Assembly: GCF_000296385.1 (NCBI RefSeq)
Contig: NZ_JH815185.1
Coordinates: forward strand, 367,779 to 431,778
Reading direction: 5' to 3'
Source: Lachnoanaerobaculum sp. OBRC5-5
GTDB lineage: Bacteria; Bacillota; Clostridia; Lachnospirales; Lachnospiraceae
Length of the DNA stretch: 64,000 bases
Each line of letters begins with the position of its first letter. Position 1 is the first letter of the stretch. The notes below the pieces were generated by a model. That model saw only the letters and a list, made by a program, of their open reading frames with translations. It was not told the origin of the DNA and did not search any database. Of the stretch, positions 36,310 through 44,101 are shown in pieces. The translations under genes and the position numbers were made by a program.

Positions 36310-37125
36310 ATGAACAAGAGTTTAGAGCGTTTATATAACGGTATATTCAGAGAAAATCCTACCTTTGTTCTGATGTTAGGTATGTGTCCTACACTTGCGG
36401 TTACAACATCTGTAGTAAATGCTATAGGTATGGGACTTTCTACTACAGCCGTTTTGATGTTTTCAAATTTAATTATTTCTGCAATGAGAAATATAATACC
36501 TGACAGAGTGAGAATCCCTGCATTTATAGTTATCGTTGCATCTTTGGTTACGGTGGTACAGCTTTTGATGCAGGGCTACACACCTGAACTTTATAAATCA
36601 CTTGGTATTTATATACCGCTTATAGTTGTTAACTGTATTATTCTTGGTAGAGCGGAGAGTTATGCTTCAAAGAATCCTGCAATTCCGTCTTTCTTTGACG
36701 GAATTGGAATGGGAATCGGATTTACGCTTTCACTTTCCTGCATAGCTTTTGTAAGAGAGCTTATCGGTGCCGGAACTATATTTAAAGGACTTATTGCTTT
36801 ACCTAACAACAATCAGATAATACCTACCGATTTTACTATTTCAATACTTGTACTTGCTCCGGGTGCATTCTTTGTACTTGCACTTTTGTCGGCTTTACAA
36901 AATTACTTTAAGGCTCCAAGTGCTACAAATACAGGTATGTCATCTGATATAGCTTGTGGCGGAAACTGTTCGGCATGCTTTGGTGAAAGTAAGGCACACA
37001 ATCACAATGCTATTGATAAGGATATAGAAGAAAAGGAACTTGAGGCAAAGAGAAAGAAAGAAGAGGCTCTTGCTAAGGCAAAGGCTGAGAAGGAAAATGC
37101 AGCTAATGCAGGGGAGGGTAAATAA
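36310..37125 (+). CDS. rnfE: Rnf complex subunit RnfE with Cys/His-containing, charged C-terminal tail
   Basis: This 271-residue protein has an integral membrane core (about residues 1-205) typical of RnfE (ENPTFVLMLGMCPTLAV, GRAESYASKNPA). Unusually, some 65 more residues follow. They comprise a short CGGNCSACFGESKAHNH segment and then a long charged Glu/Lys/Ala helix. Family members are often about 200 residues, so this tail is an addition. It could bind metal or dock a partner on the cytoplasmic face. RBS GGAGG. Confidence 0.93.
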   Translation: MNKSLERLYNGIFRENPTFVLMLGMCPTLAVTTSVVNAIGMGLSTTAVLMFSNLIISAMRNIIPDRVRIPAFIVIVASLVTVVQLLMQGYTPELYKSLGIYIPLIVVNCIILGRAESYASKNPAIPSFFDGIGMGIGFTLSLSCIAFVRELIGAGTIFKGLIALPNNNQIIPTDFTISILVLAPGAFFVLALLSALQNYFKAPSATNTGMSSDIACGGNCSACFGESKAHNHNAIDKDIEEKELEAKRKKEEALAKAKAEKENAANAGEGK

Positions 37126-37700
37126 TGACTCAACTGATTTTACTTTTGATTAGTGCGGCACTGGTAAACAATGTAGTGCTTAGCAGATTTTTGGGACTTT
37201 GTCCTTTCCTCGGTGTATCAAAAAAGACTGAAACTTCTGTAGGTATGGGTGCTGCGGTTATATTCGTTATCACTCTTTCAAGTATGGCGGCCAGCCTTAT
37301 TTATACACATATTTTGATTCCGCTTAAACTTGAGTATTTGCAGACTATTGTATTTATTCTTGTTATAGCGGCTTTGGTACAGTTTGTTGAGATGGTATTA
37401 AAGAAAAATATGCCTTCACTTTATGAGGCTCTGGGTGTATACCTTCCTCTTATTACAACCAACTGTGCTGTTTTGGGTGTTGCTCTTGACAATGTTGCAA
37501 AGGAATACAATTTTGCACAAAGCCTTGTATACGGAGTGGGTACTGCAAGCGGATTTGCTTTGGCTATAGTATTGCTTTCAGGTGTCAGAGAGAAAATTGA
37601 AAATAATGATATACCTCATGTAGTATCAGGTATGCCTATTGTACTTATAACAGCAGGTCTTATGGCAATTGCCTTTACCGGATTCTCAGGACTTATTTAG
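37125..37700 (+). CDS. rnfA: Rnf complex subunit RnfA
   Basis: This 191-residue integral membrane protein has six segments. Conserved NNVVLSRFLGLCPFLGVS and TTNCAVLG segments carry the Cys residues that in characterised Rnf/Nqr complexes hold an intramembrane iron-sulfur centre. Overlaps rnfE by one base. Confidence 0.95.
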   Translation: MTQLILLLISAALVNNVVLSRFLGLCPFLGVSKKTETSVGMGAAVIFVITLSSMAASLIYTHILIPLKLEYLQTIVFILVIAALVQFVEMVLKKNMPSLYEALGVYLPLITTNCAVLGVALDNVAKEYNFAQSLVYGVGTASGFALAIVLLSGVREKIENNDIPHVVSGMPIVLITAGLMAIAFTGFSGLI

Positions 37701-37711
37701 GAGGAAAGAAT

Positions 37712-38527
37712 ATGAATGGAGTAATTATTGCGGCGGCAGTAGTTGGTGTAGTCGGTATTCTTATTGGTCTCCTACTTGGAGTTGCCAGTGAGAAGTTTAA
37801 AGTGGAAGTGGATGAAAAAGAAATAGCTGTAAGAGATGCATTACCCGGAAACAACTGCGGTGGTTGCGGATATCCGGGTTGTGACGGTCTTGCAAAGGCT
37901 ATTGCGGCAGGTGAAGCACCTGTAAATAAATGTCCTGTAGGTGGAGCGCCTGTAGCTGAAATTATCGGTGAGATAATGGGAGTAAGTGCAGGTGAGGCCA
38001 TAAAGCAGGTTGCATTTGTAAAATGTAAGGGAACTTGTGATAAAACAAAACAAAACTTTACATATTTCGGTATCACAGATTGTAATTCAGCTATGAATGT
38101 TCCCGGACAGGGTGGTAAAGCCTGTAGCTACGGATGTATGGGATTCGGATCATGTGTAAGAGCTTGTGAGTTTGATTCTATACATATAGTAGACGGCATT
38201 GCATTGGTGGACAGAGAGACATGTGTAGCATGTGGAAAATGTGTTGATGCCTGTCCTAAGAAACTTATAGACTTGGTACCTTATGAGACATTTACTTTTG
38301 TACAGTGTAATTCACAGGATAAGGGTAAAGCTGTCAAAGAGGTATGTGAGGTTGGTTGTATTGCATGTACCATGTGTGTAAAGGCTTGTGAGGATGATGC
38401 AATCCATATGAACGGAAATGTTGCACTCATAGATTATTCAAAATGTATAAACTGTGGAAAATGTGCGGCAAAGTGCCCAACTAAGGTTATACAAGTTGTT
38501 GACGGAAAAATAGCAATGACTGCATAA
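37712..38527 (+). CDS. rnfB: Rnf complex subunit RnfB
   Basis: This 271-residue ferredoxin-type subunit takes electrons from reduced ferredoxin. It has an N-terminal membrane anchor, then a CGGCGYPGC four-Cys cluster near residue 49. Several ferredoxin Cys motifs follow (CGKCVDACP, CIACTMCVKAC, CINCGKCAAKCP). It ends the six-gene operon in the clostridial order C-D-G-E-A-B. Start ATG 37712 behind AGGAGG. Confidence 0.96.
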   Translation: MNGVIIAAAVVGVVGILIGLLLGVASEKFKVEVDEKEIAVRDALPGNNCGGCGYPGCDGLAKAIAAGEAPVNKCPVGGAPVAEIIGEIMGVSAGEAIKQVAFVKCKGTCDKTKQNFTYFGITDCNSAMNVPGQGGKACSYGCMGFGSCVRACEFDSIHIVDGIALVDRETCVACGKCVDACPKKLIDLVPYETFTFVQCNSQDKGKAVKEVCEVGCIACTMCVKACEDDAIHMNGNVALIDYSKCINCGKCAAKCPTKVIQVVDGKIAMTA

Positions 38528-38539
38528 TATTGATTTAAA

Positions 38540-38573
38540 AAGGGGAGTTTAGATATCTAAGCTTCTCTTTTTT
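38540..38573 (+). terminator. terminator of the rnf operon
   Basis: A stem with a TTAGATATCTAA core flanked by GAG/CTC-type pairing is followed by a T-run. Confidence 0.8.
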
Positions 38574-39050
38574 ATTAGAAGAATAGAAGTATGAAAAATG
38601 TTTCAATACTTTCGTATAAAACTTATAAGTATAAAACTTTATTTAGTATTTCAGACACAAAAAAACCACCTTGGGAATAGGTGGTTTTAACATTTTTAGG
38701 GGGGCCGGACAGTTAAACTGTCCGGTATGAGTATGAAAAAGCTTTGTAGTTCCAGTAATTCTGAAACCTGCACTAGCCATCGCTAATGCTCTTATAATAT
38801 AAAAAATAATTGTGTATATATTATGGAAAAAATATAAAAAAAATATAAAGAAAGAAAATAATAAATAAAAAACAAAGCTTATGTATTTATAAAAAATTTA
38901 GGTTACAAAAACACGGATTTTAGACAAAAATTTCTGTTTATTATTCAGAAAAAATGGAATAGGGGCTATAACAAATATGCATACCGGAGTTTTAGAAAGG
39001 TCTTAGAAATGAATTAGACATACATTGATATATAGATTATGATAGGAAAG
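38574..39050. other. non-coding stretch with two hairpins upstream of the IS
   Basis: The stretch holds a terminator-like hairpin at 38662-38688 (AAAACCACC/GGTGGTTTT). A perfect 10-bp-arm palindrome lies at 38705-38725 (CCGGACAGTT / AACTGTCCGG). A less regular GC-richer stretch follows up to about 38800, then about 250 bp of very AT-rich DNA. There is no ORF with coding signs. A small RNA gene is possible but unproven. Confidence 0.5.
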
Positions 39051-39078
39051 TATTAGGGGGATTTAAGCCTTTGTGCCA
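39051..39078. repeat. left target-site duplication of the IS
   Basis: These 28 bases are repeated exactly and in the same orientation at 40656-40683; the next base also matches, so the repeat is 28 or 29 bp. Such long duplications are a hallmark of the IS1202 group. Confidence 0.9.
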
Positions 39079-39142
39079 TGTCAAGCATAAATGATTATGT
39101 CCCAAAATAATTAATTTATAAGCCCCCACAAAGGGGCTTTTA

Positions 39143-40531
39143 TTATGCGCTTTTTAAGTCGTCTTCAATTCTGTGTGGCTGTGAATGTGCAAATTTATTA
39201 AAGGCCTCTAATCTCCAAGGATGGTTCATTGGAGGAATATAAGGCTTTCTAGGTTTAGGTTGTTTGTAGTCAGCGTCCAAGTCCTTAGATTTGTGTTCAT
39301 GAGCCGGTATTTCTTCCAGTGCATAAATATCCTTGTCATTTACGCACGCAAACATAGACCTATCAAATGCCTTGATAAGCATAACCTTGGTACCTTTTCG
39401 ATAATGGATTTGCACTCCCTTATGATCTATCATCTTATAAAATTTCTTTTTAAATTGAATCGCATGTCCGGCATCAACAGTTCTCTCAGTCAAAACCGCT
39501 AAAGTAAGATTTATTTTTTCTTTAGACGGTTGCGTTTCAAAGACAGATTTGATACCATGAAGTGGAAGTGAGAACTTCTCATTGAATTCCTTTATGTAGG
39601 AGTGAAGGAATTCATTGGCATTATTGATGTCGGTTACGCCTGCGAGTCTAAACTCAATAGGCAGGCGTGACTGTAAGGTTTGATTCAATCGTTCTATGCG
39701 TCCTTTAGCCTGTGGTACGCTGCTTGATTCAAGTTGTGTACCAAGTTGCTTGCAGGCGTAAGCGAACTGTGTATAGGTGTCATTGTCGTCAGATAAGGCA
39801 CCTTTTTTCTTGTAAGTAAATACAGTACGTTTATCGGTAAGAAACTTATAGGGGATACCATAATCAGTAAGAATCTGTTCAAACACATGGTAGTAGCCGT
39901 TAAGGGTCTCCTGAGTATCAAACCATGCACCGGTAACAGCACCTGAGGCATCATCAATGGCTAAATGTAGATGCCATATCTGTCCCGGTACCCATTCATA
40001 AGGGGTTGCATCCATCTGAAGCAATTCACCGAAATAAGCACATCTTGGACGACGACTGTGAGCATCTTCAACTGCTACTAAGTTAGCCTGTATCTGTGAT
40101 AATTCCTTTTTTGACGTTGCAGCTTCCTTCTTGGCTCTTAGTGTTTGCCTAATGCGTCTACGTTTGGCTTTTGTAGCCTTTGGAGATAGAATGTACTCAG
40201 ACTCCAAAATACTCATTACAGAGGAAGAAGAGATGCTTATGCCCTCATGCTTTTTTAGAAGCTCTGTATAGTGTTCAAAGTTAGCCTCGTAGTATTTAGT
40301 TCTGTATAGATCAAGAACCTGACTTCTGATATCAGGGTGGATGGTGGTAGCCGGCTTCTTACCTCTGTTACCATGAATAAAGAATGCTTTACCATCTTTA
40401 ATATAGCCTTGTATCATACGGTTTATATGCCTCTTGGTGCATCCTAGGATAAGAGCAGCTCTATCCTTATTAGCTGTATCTGGGTGATCTACCAGACCTT
40501 TAATAACCTCGTACTTTCTTTGTTCATCCAT
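39143..40531 (-). CDS. IS1202-type DDE transposase
   Basis: This 462-residue intact protein has N-terminal helix-turn-helix regions (DRAALILGCTKRHINRMI). An rve-type DDE core follows, with Asp in LLQMDATPYEW, Asp in FLTDKRTVF and Glu in AKGRIERLNQT. The C-terminus is basic. No frameshift or stop interrupts it. The start ATG at 40531 overlaps the stop of a short upstream ORF, see 40524-40559. Confidence 0.92.
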   Translation of the reverse strand: MDEQRKYEVIKGLVDHPDTANKDRAALILGCTKRHINRMIQGYIKDGKAFFIHGNRGKKPATTIHPDIRSQVLDLYRTKYYEANFEHYTELLKKHEGISISSSSVMSILESEYILSPKATKAKRRRIRQTLRAKKEAATSKKELSQIQANLVAVEDAHSRRPRCAYFGELLQMDATPYEWVPGQIWHLHLAIDDASGAVTGAWFDTQETLNGYYHVFEQILTDYGIPYKFLTDKRTVFTYKKKGALSDDNDTYTQFAYACKQLGTQLESSSVPQAKGRIERLNQTLQSRLPIEFRLAGVTDINNANEFLHSYIKEFNEKFSLPLHGIKSVFETQPSKEKINLTLAVLTERTVDAGHAIQFKKKFYKMIDHKGVQIHYRKGTKVMLIKAFDRSMFACVNDKDIYALEEIPAHEHKSKDLDADYKQPKPRKPYIPPMNHPWRLEAFNKFAHSQPHRIEDDLKSA

Positions 40532-40559
40532 TGATAAAATAGCCTTTCTGATAAGTCAT
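40524..40559 (-). CDS. 11-codon leader ORF coupled to the transposase start
   Basis: ATG at 40559 follows a strong AGGAGG and its TGA stop overlaps the transposase ATG (sequence AATGGATGAA). The transposase itself has no close SD. This looks like translational coupling that limits transposase output. Confidence 0.45.
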   Translation of the reverse strand: MTYQKGYFING

Positions 40560-40655
40560 GTCCCTCCTAGTGTTAGAATATACAAAATAGTATTCTACCA
40601 TAAGTGGGACATTTTTATTTGTGGTATAATGGGACTTTATCATATATGGCTTATA

Positions 40656-40683
40656 TATTAGGGGGATTTAAGCCTTTGTGCCA
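40656..40683. repeat. right target-site duplication of the IS
   Basis: Exact copy of 39051-39078. Its final base, or the next one, is the first T of the ileS -35 element. Confidence 0.9.
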
Positions 40684-40712
40684 TTGACATAATATCTACA
40701 AATGATTATAAT
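40684..40712 (+). promoter_or_regulatory. ileS promoter
   Basis: Consensus TTGACA at 40684-40689 and TATAAT at 40707-40712 are separated by exactly 17 bases. The IS target duplication ends right at the -35. Confidence 0.88.
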
Positions 40713-40734
40713 ATTAACCGGTTATAAAATAAAA

Positions 40735-40948
40735 ACAAAGACGGAGAGAGTAATCCTTGGCAGAAGTTTCAGCGAGTCGGTGACGGTGTAAGACCGATAC
40801 GGAGCGATGGATGAAAATCACTCCCGAGTTGCAATCTGAATTAAGAGTAGGATATGCCGGTTTCCCCGTTATAGGAACACATATGATAGTATGTTGTAAA
40901 GGTGGTATATAAGTTTTGGCTTGTCCTGTTACAGGGCAGGCTTTTTTT
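40735..40948 (+). promoter_or_regulatory. T-box leader of ileS with atypical core
   Basis: A stem I region with GGAGAGAG precedes a GAAA-ATC-ACTCCCGAG segment in which ATC (40817-40819, isoleucine) is the likely specifier. The T-box core at 40898-40913 reads AAAGGTGGTATATAAG and lacks the usual ACCGCG, but keeps TGGT to pair with the ACCA tRNA end. The terminator GCTTGTCCTG / CAGGGCAGGC with seven Ts ends at 40948. Confidence 0.85.
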
Positions 40949-40976
40949 ATAATCATCTTACAAGGAAAGGATTTTT

Positions 40977-43900
40977 ATGTATAAGAAAGTGCCTACAGAC
41001 CTTAAATTTGTAGAGAGAGAAAGAGAAGTTGAAAAGTTTTGGCGTGAAAACCATATTTTTGAGAAGAGTATCGAAGACAGAAAAGATGCTCCTACATATA
41101 TGTTCTATGACGGACCGCCGACAGCAAACGGAAAGCCGCATATCGGTCATGCCTTAACCAGAGTTATCAAGGATATGATTCCAAGATACAGAACTATGAA
41201 GGGCTATAAGGTTCCAAGAAAAGCAGGTTGGGATACCCACGGACTTCCGGTAGAGATAGAAGTTGAAAAAGAACTTGGAATTAACGGAAAAGAGCAGATA
41301 GAAAACTACGGTGTTGCACCTTTTATAGAGAAGTGTAAAGAGTCGGTTTGGAAATATAAGGGCATGTGGGAGGAATTCTCAGATGTTATAGGTTTCTGGG
41401 CTGATATGAATGATCCATATGTTACATATCATGACTCATATATAGAGTCTGAGTGGTGGGCTCTAAAGCAGATTTGGGATAAGGGACTCCTTTATAAGGG
41501 ATTTAAAGTAGTGCCGTACTGTCCAAGGTGTGGAACACCGCTTTCCAGCCATGAGGTAGCTCAGGGGTATAAGGATGTAAAAGAAAGATCGGCAATAGTC
41601 AGATTCAAGAAAAAGGATGAGGATGTTTACTTCCTGGCTTGGACTACAACACCTTGGACTTTACCAAGTAATGTGGCTCTTTGTGTAAATCCGGACGAAG
41701 ATTATGTTAAGGTAAAACATGGTGATTATACCTATATTCTTGCAAGTGCATTGGTTGAAACTGTTTTAAAAGAAGACTATACTGTACTTGAGACTTATAA
41801 GGGTAAGGAGCTTGAAGGCATTGAGTATGAGCCGCTTTGGGGCGGACTTAATGTAAAGGGTAAAGCATGGTTTGTAGTATGTGACAGCTATGTAACTCTT
41901 ACAGACGGTACAGGTATAGTACATATCGCACCTGCATTCGGTGAGGACGACTCAAGAATAGGTAGAAACTATGATCTTCCTTTTGTTCAGCTTGTAGATG
42001 CACAGGGTAATCTCACTAAGGAAACAAAGTGGGAAGGCGTATTCGTAAAGGATGCCGATAAACTGGTATTAAAAGATCTTGAAGAGAACGGAAAACTCTT
42101 TGATGCACCTGTATTTGAGCACAGCTACCCACACTGCTGGAGATGTAATACACCTCTTATTTACTATGCAAGAGAGTCTTGGTATATCAAGATGACTGCG
42201 GTTAAAGAAGACATAATAAGAAATAATAATACAATTAACTGGATCCCTGAGAGTATCGGAAAGGGAAGATTTGGTGACTGGCTTGAGAATATTCAGGACT
42301 GGGCAGTATCAAGAAACAGATATTGGGGTACACCTCTTAACGTATGGATTTGTGAATGTGGACATATGCACAGTATCGGAAGTATTGAAGAGTTAAAGTC
42401 AATGTCAAAAAATTGTCCTGAGAATATAGAACTTCACAGACCTTATATTGACGCTGTGACAATCACCTGTCCTGAGTGCGGTAAGGAAATGAAAAGAACT
42501 CCTGAAGTGCTTGATGCATGGTTTGATTCAGGTTCTATGCCTTTTGCACAGCATCATTATCCTTTTGAAAATCATGAGAAGTTTGAGGCGCAGTTCCCGG
42601 CCGACTTTATTTCAGAGGCTGTAGACCAGACAAGAGGTTGGTTCTATTCACTTCTTGCCATATCTACACTTATATTTAATAAGGCTCCGTACAAGAATGT
42701 TATTGTTATGGGACATGTACAGGATGAAGACGGTCAAAAGATGAGTAAGTCAAAGGGAAATGCCGTAGATCCTATGGATGCACTTAACAAGTTCGGTGCA
42801 GATGCTATCAGATGGTATTTCTATGTGAATTCGGCACCATGGCTTCCAAACAGATTTCATGACAAGGCTGTTGAGGAAGGACAGAGAAAGTTCCTGGGTA
42901 CTCTTTGGAATACTTATGCATTTTATGTACTTTATGCGGATATCGACAGCTTTGATCCTACAAAGTACAGCTTGGAGTATGACAAACTTAGCGTAATGGA
43001 TAAGTGGCTTTTATCAAAGCTTAATACATTGGTAAAGACTGTTGATGACTATTTAAATAACTATAAGATAACAGAGACTGCAAGAGCACTACAGAGCTTT
43101 ACAGATGATATGAGTAACTGGTATGTAAGAAGATGTAGAGAGAGATTCTGGGCAAAGGGAATGGAGCAGGATAAGATAAATGCCTATATGACACTTTACA
43201 CAGCTCTTATAACTCTTTCAAAGATAGCTGCACCTATGATACCTTTTATGACAGAGGAAATATATCAAAATCTTGTAAGAAGCGTAGATAAGAATGCTCC
43301 TGAAAGTATCCACTTAACAGACTTCCCGGCTGTCAATGAAGATTTTATCGACAAGGACCTTGAGGTAAGCATGGACGAGGTACTTGATATAGTAGTACTT
43401 GGTAGAGCTGCAAGAAACTCGGCTAATATAAAGAACCGTCAGCCTATCGGAAATATGTATGTTAAGGCTGAGACTGTACTTGATCCGTTCTATGTAGAGA
43501 TTATAGAGGATGAGTTAAATGTCAAGGCTGTAGAGTTTAAGGATGATGTTGAAGAATTTGTTAGCTACTCATTTAAGCCACAGTTAAAGACAGTAGGTCC
43601 TAAGTACGGTAAACTCTTAGGTAAGATAAAAGAGGCACTTGCTTCACTTGACGGACATGCGGCTATGAAGTCTTTGAATGAAACCGGAAGTGTAGACTTT
43701 GATTTTGACGGTGAAAAGGTAAGCCTTGGAAGAGAAGATTTGCTTATCGAAACTGCAAAGAATGATGACTTTGTAACTGAGGCAGACAATAAGACTACAG
43801 TTGTACTTGATATAAGACTTGATGAAGCACTTATTGAAGAAGGTTTTGTAAGAGAGCTTATTTCAAAAATTCAGACAATGAGAAAGGAAGCGGGATTTGA

Positions 43901-44090
43901 GGTAGTTGATCATATCGTGCTTTCACAGACAGGAAATGAGAGAATTGCTGAAATAATAAAGAAAAATGAAGCAGTAATCAAGAACGACACATTGGCAGAT
44001 GAGATAGTATATAACAATGTAGAGGGATACACTAAGGATTGGAACTTGAACGGAGAAAATACATCCCTTGGAGTAAGTAAGAAAGGTTAG
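40977..44090 (+). CDS. ileS: isoleucyl-tRNA synthetase, long IleS2-like type
   Basis: This 1037-residue class I synthetase has the HIGH-type motif PHIGHA near residue 57, the CP1 editing insertion (WTTTPWTLPSN), and KMSKSKGN near 591. Length above 1000 and the KSKGN form of the second signature fit the eukaryote-like IleS2 branch, some members of which are insensitive to mupirocin. Assignment to that branch is inference. Start ATG 40977 behind AAGGAAAGG. Regulated by the T-box leader. Confidence 0.96.
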   Translation: MYKKVPTDLKFVEREREVEKFWRENHIFEKSIEDRKDAPTYMFYDGPPTANGKPHIGHALTRVIKDMIPRYRTMKGYKVPRKAGWDTHGLPVEIEVEKELGINGKEQIENYGVAPFIEKCKESVWKYKGMWEEFSDVIGFWADMNDPYVTYHDSYIESEWWALKQIWDKGLLYKGFKVVPYCPRCGTPLSSHEVAQGYKDVKERSAIVRFKKKDEDVYFLAWTTTPWTLPSNVALCVNPDEDYVKVKHGDYTYILASALVETVLKEDYTVLETYKGKELEGIEYEPLWGGLNVKGKAWFVVCDSYVTLTDGTGIVHIAPAFGEDDSRIGRNYDLPFVQLVDAQGNLTKETKWEGVFVKDADKLVLKDLEENGKLFDAPVFEHSYPHCWRCNTPLIYYARESWYIKMTAVKEDIIRNNNTINWIPESIGKGRFGDWLENIQDWAVSRNRYWGTPLNVWICECGHMHSIGSIEELKSMSKNCPENIELHRPYIDAVTITCPECGKEMKRTPEVLDAWFDSGSMPFAQHHYPFENHEKFEAQFPADFISEAVDQTRGWFYSLLAISTLIFNKAPYKNVIVMGHVQDEDGQKMSKSKGNAVDPMDALNKFGADAIRWYFYVNSAPWLPNRFHDKAVEEGQRKFLGTLWNTYAFYVLYADIDSFDPTKYSLEYDKLSVMDKWLLSKLNTLVKTVDDYLNNYKITETARALQSFTDDMSNWYVRRCRERFWAKGMEQDKINAYMTLYTALITLSKIAAPMIPFMTEEIYQNLVRSVDKNAPESIHLTDFPAVNEDFIDKDLEVSMDEVLDIVVLGRAARNSANIKNRQPIGNMYVKAETVLDPFYVEIIEDELNVKAVEFKDDVEEFVSYSFKPQLKTVGPKYGKLLGKIKEALASLDGHAAMKSLNETGSVDFDFDGEKVSLGREDLLIETAKNDDFVTEADNKTTVVLDIRLDEALIEEGFVRELISKIQTMRKEAGFEVVDHIVLSQTGNERIAEIIKKNEAVIKNDTLADEIVYNNVEGYTKDWNLNGENTSLGVSKKG

Positions 44091-44101
44091 ATATACTTAC
44101 G

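Larger units (their letters stand above)
39079..40655 (-). mobile_element. IS1202-type insertion sequence, about 1.58 kb
   Basis: The element is flanked by 28-29 bp direct repeats and carries one transposase gene on the minus strand. Its ends form an imperfect inverted repeat of about 26 bp: I count 19 matching positions between the left end and the reverse complement of the right end, including a shared GTCCCA. Size, single ORF and long target duplication fit the IS1202 group. The exact duplication indicates a recent, intact insertion. Confidence 0.88.
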
